From Syngnathus acus (lineage: Eukaryota > Chordata > Actinopteri > Syngnathiformes > Syngnathidae), in the NCBI RefSeq assembly GCF_901709675.1, contig NC_051097.1, forward strand, positions 3,088,539 through 3,152,538: 64,000 bases of DNA, read 5' to 3'. The translations under genes were made by a program, and so were the position numbers. Position 1 is the first letter of the stretch. The number at the start of each line of letters is the position of its first letter. Below, piece after piece: positions 25,301 to 35,408 of this stretch. Under the pieces are notes generated by a model. It was not told where the DNA came from. It worked only from the letters and a program-made list of their open reading frames with translations, and made no database searches.

Positions 25301-27057
25301 TGAGCCTCCACTACAACCTGTCATCCTCCTCGCTGTCGACTTGTTCCACACCATCTCGCTGCAACAGCCTGGCTGACTTGGCCGAGAGGACGGAAGCCAA
25401 AGAAAAGGCTGGTGCGCATCACGAAAGCCCCTGTAGGCAGGTAAGAAACTGCAAAAACTGCAACCATGTAAAAACGGCTCAGAAGAAAAAAATAATTGCA
25501 AAGGCTGAGACTACGAGCCAAAGTTGTTACATTCTTATGGGGAAATTTGTCACATGCATTCTGGTTCAAGTCACACTGTTGAGGGGATACGCTTCTTCTC
25601 AAATTCAAATTGCAATTTCAGGGCATGGCTTTGGTTACCATGACAACTGCTGGTGCAGTTAGGGTACGGAACAGAATGCATGAACTCTTGTATTACCAAC
25701 TTAGAATCGCTGTACTACCAGTTGCGCAACAATTACAAAAAATGAAGGCTGCAACTAACAATTATCCTCAATAATTTTTCAATTATTTGGTAATTGTTTG
25801 ATGAAACTAGTTAAAAAAATTAATGACTAATCCATCCGTTGGTTCCAAAACAGGATATCATTTCAAATGAACAGTGTAGAAAAGCCACAAACATAAATTA
25901 ATAGATTCATTTCCTGTTCATGCATGTGTGTAGGGGGATTGGGTGTGTGTGCGTGTTTAAAAGCAGCACATTTTGTGGATTTATTGGAGGCTTCAAGCAG
26001 AGAACATACGTGTTTAAAAGCAGCACATTTTGTGGACTTGTTTAAAATCAGCACATCATGTCTCAGCTAATCAAGGGACAGGCATTCCCGACAAATTGGA
26101 AACGAGTGTAGTAATTTTTAGACTATGGCTGCTGAAACTGGATTTAAAGAACAATGCTGTACACTTTGTCATACGTTAAAGTTTGTTCTGTTGTCTTATT
26201 CTGCTCCCTGACATTTGTTTTTGTCTCCAGTCTTTGGTTCCACTAGAGCCCAGAGAACACGCTTGGCTGGTGAAAGGGGCGTCGGGAGCTTGGCCAGACA
26301 TCTACTCGCTGTTCCGGGAGGACTGCACTCTTCTCAACAGACGAGACTTCATCTCTGGTTTCACCATACTGCACTGGATCGCCAAACACGGCGACCATCG
26401 AGTTCTCAACACGCTCTGGTACCTCTTGTGTGCAACCTTGTTATGACTCTGCTAGTGGACACACAAATGTTTACAGTGAGAACATAAAGTAAATACAATA
26501 AAACCATGTGGTGGTGCTTTAGCATGTGCCAGCTCCTGCACTTTAGTCATAATAGTAGTTTTGATTAACTAACGAAAAGCTTTCTTCCCTCTACTTGTGG
26601 TTGAAGGTATGGTGTCCAAAAGGCCGGTTTGGCGTTTGACATTAATGCCAGGTCATCATGTGGCCAAACGCCACTTCACATTGCAGCCATCCAGGGCAAC
26701 AAGAACATGATTCGCCTACTGGTCAACAAATTTGACGCCGACGTGAAGCTGAGGGACACGGCCGGGAAGAGGCCCTGGCAGTACCTGAACCGGAGCGTGC
26801 CCTACGACGTCTTCCAATTGCTGGGAGGAGCGCCCACACGTAACGTCGAGAGAGGAGGGGCAAGTTCCCTCGCGGCGGAAGGTCGAGGTAAACAGAAGCC
26901 GCATCAGCGCAGACGCCATCGACACCTGTCCTTCGCCTCCCAGGGCGAGAGGCCCAGAACCATCTCGGGCACCAAGGTCAAACGGTCATCATCAATCGCA
27001 GCATTCTTAAAACATAAATCACTGGCTCGCTTTCATGGATACAAATCTGACGGCTGA
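22372..27057 (+). CDS. sowahb: sosondowah ankyrin-repeat family protein B, five exons
   Basis: SOWAH proteins share an N-terminal winged-helix-like SOWAH domain and C-terminal ankyrin repeats; their biochemical role is poorly known. Exons: 22372-23566, 24705-24941, 25073-25440, 26231-26418 and 26607-27057 (TGA). The start ATG gives MNTDFTQDSVLHFLQSRGG, and the SOWAH domain (FTQDSV... to VVLRKKFRG) fills about residues 4-70. The middle is low-complexity. The C-terminal exons encode SLVPLEPREHAWLVKGASG, DFISGFTILHWIAKHGDH and two ankyrin repeats (GQTPLHIAAIQGNKNMIRLL). The last junction rebuilds a Trp codon (TG + G), supporting the splice. The order shroom3-sowahb matches human, where SOWAHB is one exon; here the reading frame is clearly split. 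Confidence 0.9.
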
Positions 27058-28499
27058 GGCTCACATCAGTTTTGTTTTGTTTTGTTTTGTTCTTCAACTG
27101 CTTGACTGAACCATAAATCTGCATTTGTGTTGTTTTCACAAATCTCTTACAAAAATGGAAAGCTGTTGGAGCTTTCGTTAAGTTTTCTTGACAACTGTCT
27201 TTAGGTCTAATACTAATATGCCCTTTGTTCACACTAGTAAGGCAATTCAGTGCACTGGGAGAATGACTGAATCTTGCTAATAATGTTTTATCCGCAACTA
27301 TTTGGCATTGTTGCATACTATTTGGATGACGACATTTTACCGATGAAGACAAACTACTGGTGGAGATTTCAATGCCACAGTCAAGGTTAAGAGGCCACTA
27401 GTGCATGGCACTTGCTGACTAGTAAATGTTACTAGCAAAGATTAATTGCACACTATTAGGCCAAATATGCCACTGGGAGTGGATGAAACATTCGTAGGAA
27501 GACACAGACATTCTACAAATGCACTGAATTGACTTGAATCAACTCTACTGAACAGTTTTTCTATTCTAGTCTTTGACTGGACAGAGTTCGCTGCATATTA
27601 AATGTGTTTCTCAACTGGAGCGGTTTCTTTCAATCTTCTATAAAAATGCCCAAGTTATTGCTGCATTTCTCAACCCGTAAATCCAAGGTAATGTTGGACG
27701 TGTTGGCATGGAGAAAGTGAAGGCTGCCGAAAATGTCAGCAAGGAGTGCTTGTCTGTGATTAGTTAGCACAGCAATATTATTTTAAAACGAGTTTAGTTT
27801 GGGGCAAAAAAAATATTTAGATGTTCAGCGTTGGGTCATTTACAGCCCAAACATAGGAGTGTCCATATTTTCCAAGTCTAGTAAAGCTAGCGTAATAGTA
27901 CATTCTTCAAAAGTCATGGTGAGGCTTGTAATGAGTAGCATGAATTTAAACCTTGATTGGATCGGCCAAATGTTATTCAAATACGTATTCAGAGGTGCTT
28001 TTGCACGTTTCTTCATTAGATGAGCGGTCCCATCCAACACACTTGATCCTATTTTTAACCTCACTGAATAACATTTGTAAAATGTCGGAAGTGCGAATAG
28101 CAGTAGCAAATGGTCATTTACTTCAGTGTAATTATGTTTGGAGGACGTCAATAACAATCTGGAAACAATTTACAAGGAAAATTGACCGCCTCAAAAAGTA
28201 GTTACCAATAAGTGCCACAAGATGGCAGCTTATCCAAGAAGGCCTTCAAGTACAAGGTATTCATTTAGCTTTACTCGGATATAACAATAAAGTTCTCTTG
28301 TTAAAATTGTCTCCACTGATAGTGAATATCATTTCATCAATTACTTTGCCGTCATGATTATTTAGTGAGTGTCCAAAAACTCCAATGTGGAGGCGAGAGA
28401 AAGAGAGACAGAGACAGACAGTTGACATTTTCCCAAACGTTTGCTGCTTCACAATTTGTGTTTAGTCAGATGTTAAAGTATGATGAAATACTGGAAACA
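27058..28499. other. intergenic, sowahb 3' side
   Basis: AT-rich sequence after the sowahb stop with a short TTTTG simple repeat near 27075. I see no coding exon or RNA gene. In human the next gene would be SEPTIN11; nothing septin-like is visible here. Confidence 0.5.
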
Positions 28500-28745
28500 T
28501 GTGTGGCAGCTTGAACTTTCTGAGCTGTCTCAGAAAGTACAGCCTCTACTGGGCCTTCTTCCGGACAGAATCTATGGGGCCGGTCCATTTCAGGTCCCGA
28601 GAGATTGTGGATCCCAGCAACTAAAAAGTGTCTGTGGAGGGAATAGCATTACAGGATAGTGAGGGGTGGAAGTGATGAAGGGTCTCTGCTGAAGTCCACC
28701 ATCATCTCCACGGTCTTGAGCGGGTTCATCTCCTGGTGGTTGCAA
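28500..28745 (-). repeat. LINE reverse-transcriptase fragment
   Basis: The minus-strand translation gives NHQEMNPLKTVEMMVDFSRD and then broken frames around SGPEMDRPH and KVQAA. This resembles the C-terminal RT part of Rex/L2-type LINEs (LELN..KT.EMVVDFRR). It is truncated at both ends and abuts the Tc1 element at 28768. Confidence 0.65.
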
Positions 28746-28767
28746 CCACCAAAAAAAAATATATATT

Positions 28768-29990
28768 CACTGCTCAAAAAAATGAAAGGAACAGTTTTTT
28801 ATCAGGGTATGGCATGAATTTAATTAGACTTAGACAGAGCATGGAGGAGATTTCAGGAGATAGGCAGTTACTCTAGGAGAGCTGGACAGGGCCATAGACG
28901 GTCCTCATTCCATCAGCAGGACCGATATCTGCTGCTTTGTGCAAGGAGGAACAGGTTGAGCACTGCCTGAGCCCTACAGAATGACCTCCAGCAGGCTACT
29001 GGTGTGAATGTCTCTGCCCAAACAGTCAGAAACAGACTTCACAAGGGTGGCCTCAGGGCACGACGTCCTGTAGTGTGCCCTGTGCTCGTTGCTCAGCACT
29101 GTGGAGCTCGATTGGCATTTGCCATAGAACACCAGAATTGGCAAGTCCGCCACTGGCGCCCTGTGCTTTTCACAGATGAGAGCAGGTTTACCCTGAGCAC
29201 CTGTGATAGACGTGAAAGGGTCTGGAGAAGCCAAGGAGAGCGCTATGCTGCCTGCAACATTCAGCATGACCGGTTTGGTGGTGGGTCAGTGATGGTCTGG
29301 GGAGGCATTTTCATGGAGGGACGAACAGACCTCTACAGGCTAGAGAACTGCAGTCTGACTGCCATTAGGTATCGGGATGAAATCCTTGCACCCATGGTCA
29401 GACCCTACGCTGGTGCAGTAGGTCCTGGGTTCCTCCTGATCCACAACAATGCCCGACCTATTGTGGCAAGAGTATGGAGACAGTATCTGGAGGATGAAGG
29501 AATTGACACAATTGAATGGCCCTCACGATCACCTGATCTAAACCCGATAGAACACCTCTGGGACATAATGTTTCGGTCCATCATACGCCGCCAGGTTGCT
29601 CCTCAGACTTTACAGGAGCTCATTGATGCCCTTAGACAGATCTGGGAGGACATCTCACAAGACACCAGCCGTCGTCTCATTAGGAGCATGCCGCGACGTT
29701 GTCAAGCATGCATACAAGCTCGTGGGGCCACACAAGATATTGAAAAGAATTTTGAATTGCAGAAATTGAATTTAGGCAAAATGGACAAGCCTGCCATATC
29801 ATTTTTGAGGTATGTATATACTGAGCCTTCTGTAGGCCGAAAACTTTTATTTCCATCCAAAGATGTGGCATCCTTTTGTTCCTGGGACATTAAACTGTCC
29901 ATATCAGTATAGATATCCCACCCCAAAAAAATGTTCACCATTGAAATCTGATGTGTTTTCAAAGTGTTCCTTTAATTTTTTTGAGCAGTG
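28768..29990 (+). mobile_element. Tc1-type DNA transposon with short inverted ends
   Basis: The left end CACTGCTCAAAAAAATGAAA and the right end (reverse complement CACTGCTCAAAAAAATTAAA) form about 27-bp inverted repeats. A TA follows the right end; the left flank is TT, probably a mutated TA. The length, about 1.2 kb, fits Tc1 elements with short ends. It encodes one broken transposase. Confidence 0.9.
28863..29912 (+). pseudogene. Tc1-family transposase, inactivated
   Basis: The open part runs from 29004. It shows the helix-turn-helix tail VSAQTVRNRLHKGGLRARRP, first catalytic Asp in LFTDESRF and the glutamate in SPDLNPIEHLWD. The second catalytic position reads IHNNARP, where Tc1 enzymes have a conserved Asp, so the DDE triad is broken. 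Upstream the same frame is cut by TGA at 28968-28970, at a place where a CGA arginine codon would fit (CpG decay). The C-terminus runs on past the usual end to 29912. Confidence 0.85.
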
Positions 29991-30559
29991 TATACATGTT
30001 ACATTTTGGGTTTTTTTGGGTGGTTGCGGCGCCGCCCTCCCCAACTGGCGCCCTAGGCAATGGCCTAGTGTGCCTAGTGGTAGGGCCGCCCTTGTGTCCT
30101 CCTTTGAGAATAATAGTATAGATCTGTTAAAAAAAGGAATTTAATTTCAAATCAAAGCAGAAACTAATATTGTGATTGATGATATTGTGATTTACTACCC
30201 ACCTTAAAAAAACAATTACACCTTATAAAATAAATGTTCATTTTTATCCAAAATGCCGTGCCCAAAATTCTAGAAAAAAATCCTAACTATCGCCACTAGA
30301 TGTCAAAATTAGTTACTGAATCTGCATAGTTCCCAACCTTTTATGACTTGTGTCTTTACTTCCAAAGAGAAGGCCCTTCAGACTGTTGCAGAAACAAAAA
30401 AACACTTTTGCACCAATACGCAACATTTCATATTAAAAAGTAGAGTTGAAATAGGACACATAGAGTTGATGACACGCAAACTAGCGTTTATTGTGAGTGA
30501 CTATGATGAGGTAAATACAAGAGACACATTTCAAAAGCTTTTATTGGGAATTCATGTAA

Positions 30560-31190
30560 TCAGTCAATTTTTGCAGTGTTGACATTTCTTTTTCAAGACA
30601 TCTTCAGTTCTCCCTGGCATGCTGTCAATCAACTTGTGGATCAGATTCTGACTGATGGTTTTTGCATAATCGATGCTTGGAGTTTGTCAAAATTTGTGGG
30701 TTTTTGATTGTCCACCCCACCCACCTTTTGAGGATTGATCCCAAATTGATCTCAATTGGATTAAAATCTGGGGAGTTTTCCTGACCAAGGGCCCAAAATC
30801 TCAATGTTGTTCTCGAGGCGTTTTGTTGTGATTTTTCGCTTAATGAGGAGCTCCATCATGCTGAAAAGGGGGCCTGTTTGGCAACAATTAGAGCTCTTTC
30901 CCTGAAGTTCTTGAAAATGTAATAGGCTAAAGTGCAATGTTACTCGCTGCTAAAAACATCCTTGTTAGGCCCTTTTTGTGGTAAGCAATGATGGCTGCAT
31001 GTGTTGCATTGCAGGTAACCACGCCTAACAGTTGAGGAACAATAGTGGCAGGTACCATCTTCCTCTCACAGTGTCCAGTCACTCAAACATGACATCTTGT
31101 TCTCCAGTGTCATTCTCATCAACGGCCACATCTGGGTTAATGTGTTACTGCGACACCTGTATGTCATTGGTCCTTTTGTGGCAGGGCTGA
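30560..31190 (-). pseudogene. decayed, internally deleted Tc1-like transposase
   Basis: Minus-strand fragments resemble a fish Tc1 transposase: VTCNATHAAIIAYHKKGL near 30960-31020 (N-terminal part), PFQHDGAPH near 30850 (second catalytic Asp region) and SMPGRTEDVLKKKCQHCKN near 30570-30630 (C-terminus). The pieces are far closer together than in an intact 340-residue enzyme, and several stops lie between them. Confidence 0.6.
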
Positions 31191-31202
31191 AATGGAGTGG
31201 AA

Positions 31203-31337
<135 letters not shown>

Positions 31338-31496
31338 TATGATGGAGTTCATTTTCAAGGCAAATAAGGTTTATTTTGCACTCAAGCAGCAGTTGAGCTG
31401 GTCACTTCTCTTTACATTCTGGAGGATATGCAAATTGCTAATATAAAATCAGAAACAGCGGACTTTGTGAAAATTAATAGTTGTGGAATGGCACAC

Positions 31497-31790
31497 TAAC
31501 TCATGTAGCTCAGTGGCCTAGTGGTAGAGTGTCTGTCCTGAGACTGGAAGGTTGTTGGTTCAAACCCCGGCCGGGTCATACCAAAGACTATAAAAATGGG
31601 ACCCATTGCCTCCCTGCTTGGCACTCAGCATTAAGGGTTGGAATTGGGGGGTTGGATCACCAAATGATTCCCGGGCGCGGCTCCGCTGCTGCTCACTGCT
31701 CCCTTCGGGGATGGGTTAAATGCAGAGACAAATTTCACCACACCCAGATGTGTGTGTGACAATCACTGGGTCTTTACCTTTACCTTCACC
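31497..31790 (+). mobile_element. tRNA-derived SINE, family 2
   Basis: The head GTAGCTCAGTGGCCTAGTGG and box B GGTTCAAACCC are tRNA-like. The body ATACCAAAGACTATAAAAAT, GGACCC..TGCTTGGCACTCAGC and the tail with TTTACCTTTACC are typical of a widespread fish SINE. A partial inverted copy is at 45352-45525. Confidence 0.85.
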
Positions 31791-31884
31791 TTTGACTGAG
31801 CCACACACACACACACACACATGCATGCACAAAAACAAACACGCTTTGAAATCTATTAAGGAAACATTTATTCCCAAATTGATA

Positions 31885-32256
31885 CTTGTTGCTCTTCATG
31901 AGTTCTGTGCCTGGTGCCAAAGTATTTGGGTATTTGCTTGTTGCCAACTGATGCAATCATGCATGTACCACATAAAAGTGAGCCAATGGTCATTTAGGTT
32001 CTCGTGAATGACTGAGTGTATGGCATCACTGACAAAGACAATTGTGGCAGGTGGAATCACAGAGAGTAAAATTCCAATTGATGAAGATTCGGGACGGCAA
32101 GGAGACCGTGCGGCAGCGTTGCACCATTGGATGACTGAATGGAAACAAGATAACCTGTGAATAACTGTGTTGGCAACATTTGTAACAAGCAGCATTTTGT
32201 TGGAAATATGTCTCTGTATCAAATTCGGTCTTCAAGATAAGGGAGGAGGCAGAGAG
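31885..32256. repeat. left arm of a large imperfect inverted repeat
   Basis: Its reverse complement matches 32440-32724 and then continues at 34417-34512. The two right-hand parts are separated only by the Tc1 element at 32727-34414. Shared landmarks are GTGATTCCAC, TCACTGACAAAGACAATTGT (as complement) and GCAACAAGCAAATACCCAAA. A CA/GT-rich spacer separates the arms. Confidence 0.8.
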
Positions 32257-32279
32257 GCACGCATGCACACAGGCACACG

Positions 32280-32320
<41 letters not shown>

Positions 32321-32439
32321 ACGCACACACACACACACACACACACTCCATTTGAGAAGAGAGGATTCCTTAATGTGTGTGTGTGCGCGCGTGTGTATGT
32401 GTGTGTGTGTGCGCGTGCGTGCGAGCGAGAGTTAGGCTT
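32257..32439. repeat. CA then GT microsatellite spacer of the inverted repeat
   Basis: (CA)n at about 32280-32345 is followed by (GT)n at about 32372-32415. The two complementary tracts are themselves able to pair, so the centre of the inverted repeat is also self-complementary. Confidence 0.9.
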
Positions 32440-33019
32440 CGTTTGTGTGTGTTAGGTTTCGGTTTCTTTCCTCTGGCACCTCTCTTATCTTGGAGCCTGA
32501 ATTTGTTACAGACATATTTCCGACAAGATGCTGCTGGTAACAAATGTATCCAGCACAGTGATCCTCTTGGTTTCACTCAAGGCCATTCAAAGGTGCCGCG
32601 CCGCCGCAGGGCCGCCACGGTCTCCTAGCTATCCTGAATTGTCATCAATTAGAATATCACTCTCTGTGATTCCACAATTGTCTCTGTCAGTGATGACATA
32701 CACTCACTTATTCACGAGAGCACCTACACCGTGTGCACAATGATTAGGAAGTTGTATTCTTCAGGATTAATTTTATGATTGAACAACTACAGTGACCGCA
32801 GTCAATCGGATTATTTCATGAAGTAAAACTGAGGTTTTGGCTTCTAAGGAGAAAATCTGTGTGTGCACAATTATTGGGCAACTATTAGTGTACAGAAGTC
32901 TTATGAAAAACGAAAATGTTCCCACATCACTTGTTTATTTTCATCTGTTTAAGTGAGAATAATAATCAAACGAGTCAAAAATTATAAATAAACATTTCTG
33001 ACATTTCAATAAAAAAAAG

Positions 33020-33454
33020 AAAATCAGTGACCCATATAGCCACCTTTCTTTTGAATAACAGCCACAAGCCTTCCATTCATGGAGTCTTTCAGTTTCTTGA
33101 GCTGCTAACAATCGACTTTCCGTGCTGCAGCAACCACAGCCTCCCAGACACTGTTCAGAGAGGTGTACTGTCTTCCTCCACTGTCAATCTCCCGTTAGAA
33201 AAGGGCCCACAAGTTCTCAATAGGGTTTAGGTCAGGTGAGGAAGGGGGCCATGTCATCATTGCCTTCATTGCCTAGCCATGCAGTGGAATACTTTGATGC
33301 ATGCGCTGGAGCATTGTCCTGCATTTTTTGAAATGTTGGCACTTGTTTTATTCTTGCACTCGGATTATTCTTGCACTTATATGCGCTGCTGTGACAAGTG
33401 AATTTTCCCGCTGTGGGATGAATAAAGTTCAAGTTTCAAGTTTTGATAATAAAG

Positions 33455-33515
<61 letters not shown>

Positions 33516-34225
33516 CCAACCAATCAATCAAAAATCATGGTCTTCTTGAAAGATGCTGACTTTTTCCTGTACCATTGCTTGAAGAAAGTGTCTTCTAAAA
33601 ACTGACAGTAGGTTTGGGAGTTGAGTTTGTGTCCATCTTCAACCCGAAAAGGTCCAACTAGCCCATACCAGGACTCCACCTTGCTGGCGTCTGAGTCAAA
33701 ACGGAGCTCTGTGCCCGACACTGATCCAGCCGCTGGCTCATGCATCTGGTCCGTCAAGAGTCACTCTCATCTCATGAGTTCATCTTAAGTTCTGTCTTAA
33801 GATATTTCTTGGCCCAGTTTTGACATTTCAATTTGTGACTCTTGCTTAGTGGTGGTCGGGTTTCATCTTTTCTTACCTTGGCCATGTCTTTGAGCACAGA
33901 ACACCTTGTATATACTTCTGGACACTCCAGGTAGGTTGTGGTTCTGAACTATGACAACACTAGAGGATAACAGGTTCCTGGTGGCTTCACGTTGAATTCT
34001 TCTCGAATCTTTTGCAGTTAATTTACGTCTTTTCTTCTCAACATGTTTCTTGCAACCCTCTTGATCATATGCAACAAAATGTTTGATAGTTCGGTGATCA
34101 CGCCGCAATATCTCGGCAGTTTCAAGAGTGCTGCATCCTTCTGAAAGACTTTTCACAATCTTTGACTTTCCAGAGTCAGTTAAATCTCTTTTCGGCCCAT
34201 GTTGCCTGAGGAAAAGACGCTGCCT
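33020..34225 (-). pseudogene. Tc1-like transposase, broken and interrupted
   Basis: Minus-strand segments in order: LTDSGKSKIVKSLSEGCSTL and ILRRDHRTIKHFV (DNA-binding part, near 34080-34200), a basic linker, LLSSSVVIVQNHNLPGVSRS, then after frame breaks GPFRVEDGHKLNSQTYCQFL (near 33600), SASFKKTMIF, and beyond an insertion MQDNAPAHASKYSTAWL (near 33260-33310). Frameshifts, stops and the LINE insertion make it inactive. Confidence 0.85.
33326..33532 (+). mobile_element. 5'-truncated LINE tail with (CAAT)n inserted in the Tc1 copy
   Basis: It splits the transposase between SFKKTMIF and QDNAPAHAS. It reads GAATTTTCCCGCTGTGGGAT then GAATAAAGTTCAA and ends in about 17 CAAT repeats (33457-33530). 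A poly-microsatellite end after an AATAAAGTTCAA tail is typical of L2/Rex-type LINEs. Confidence 0.7.
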
Positions 34226-35171
34226 TATAGTAATTATGCACACCTTGATATAGGGCGTTGACCTCCTTAGGCCGCACATTTACACAAATACACTTCACCT
34301 GATATTCTTAAAACCAATAAGCATTCAAGTTAAAACAACCTGAAGTTGGAAAGTACGCATGAAAATGATAATACGGTCAAAATGCTCACTCGCCTAATAA
34401 TTGTGCACATGGTGTAAATGACCATTCGGCTCCCTTTTACGTGGCACTTGCATGACGGCATTATGCAGTGGCAACAAGCAAATACCCAAATACTTTGCCA
34501 CGAGGCACAAAACAAGATTCCTTAATATGTAGCTGTGAGTTAGGTTTCGTTTTCTTTTGTCTGCCTCCTCCCTTTTTTCCAGTAAAGTGATGCTCAGGTT
34601 GTCACAAACTGTTTCATTCAAGGTCATTCAATGGTGCTGCGCTGCTGTGAAGCCGACATCGTCGTGTGTGTGTGCGTGTGCGCGCGCGTGTGTGTTCCAG
34701 AGACAATCCCCTTGGTAAAACTGTCCAGGACCGCCAGTGCCTTTTAAGAAGACATTCCTTCTGTGGAATAGACCTGCTTGCCTGCATTTGGCTCCCTAGC
34801 CCAAAATGTGACATGTCAACCTGCTCATTGCTGCTCGGACACAATTGATCAGAAAATGTCAGCTGATTTAGTGACCCAATGTTTTTGCTCTTTCTGCCAG
34901 CCAACGTTGTCATGAGCTGAATCCGCTTTGACGGATGTCGAGTAAAAATGACTTTTACGCATTACTTGGCTTCACTTTGAAACGTAGGTTTAAGTGACCA
35001 TGCACAAAGGTTGTCCCTCTTTTTTGCTTGCTTCAACTGTTTCCCATCCCGAATCAAATCAAAGTGGTGTCAAAAGTCTGAGCGAAGGTGGCCAAAATAA
35101 TATCGCGTTACCGCAGCCAAAGACGTGCACACGTAAAGAGCGTCTCCACTGGAACGCGCTCTTCCTCAGGC

Positions 35172-35190
35172 GCGTGAGTCACGTGGGTGG
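35172..35190 (+). promoter_or_regulatory. AP-1-like site overlapping an E-box upstream of the lectin start
   Basis: GCGTGAGTCACGTGGG contains TGAGTCA (AP-1 type) overlapping CACGTG (E-box), about 150 bases before the first ATG of the lectin gene. The region is GC-rich compared with its surroundings, and no TATA box is clear. Promoter function is inferred. Confidence 0.35.
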
Positions 35191-35201
35191 GGGCCGAGCA
35201 G

Positions 35202-35231
35202 CAGGAGCAGCAGCAGCAGCAGCAGCAGCAC
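35202..35231 (+). repeat. (CAG)n repeat in the lectin 5' UTR
   Basis: About nine CAG triplets (one GAG nearby) lie between the GC-rich promoter region and the ATG at 35330. They are upstream of the start codon and not translated in the gene model. Confidence 0.85.
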
Positions 35232-35329
35232 CGGAGCAAGCTTCCGTTCGGCGGCCGTCACCTGTTTTGAGTGGAGCACCACATCGTGATTTCTGCGTTC
35301 AATAGCCTCTCTGGTGGCCTTCCGTCACC

Positions 35330-35408
35330 ATGATGGCCCCGCTGGCCGCGCGCCTGGCGCTGGTCCCCCTGTCTTGCGTCGTATGGATGATGTACAGCTG
35401 CGCAGCCG
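35330..35408 (+). CDS. lectin exon 1, signal peptide
   Basis: Starts at ATG 35330 (a second in-frame ATG at 35333 has a good GCC context) and encodes MMAPLAARLALVPLSCVVWM followed by MYSCAAG. This is a basic n-region, a hydrophobic core and a small-residue cleavage site near CAA-G. The exon ends after one base of a codon at a GTGAGT donor, so it is phase 1, exactly what every A1 exon needs. The next exon is more than 6 kb away, behind the retrotransposon. Confidence 0.8.

Larger units (their letters stand above)
32727..34414 (-). mobile_element. Tc1-type transposon inserted in the inverted repeat
   Basis: The ends CACCGTGTGCACAATGATTA and, complemented, CACCATGTGCACAATTATTA are inverted. Exact TA duplications flank it (32725-32726 and 34415-34416), and removing element plus one TA restores the inverted-repeat arm. 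The transposase runs on the minus strand. Confidence 0.92.
32440..34512. repeat. right arm of the inverted repeat, split by a Tc1 insertion
   Basis: Matches the reverse complement of 31885-32256 in two blocks, 32440-32724 and 34417-34512. From 34513 to about 34650 a further partial direct copy begins (GATTCCTTAATATGTAGCTG... GTTAGGTTTCGTTTTC), like the sequence at 32350-32480, and runs into another GT tract at 34664. Confidence 0.7.

Noticed and set aside
31505-31575. Functional tRNA gene
   Set aside because: Box A and B are present, but the sequence continues into a SINE body and occurs in other copies; likewise for the heads at 21373 and 63777.
35202-35231. Polyglutamine tract
   Set aside because: The CAG run is upstream of the lectin start codon and not in a supported coding frame.
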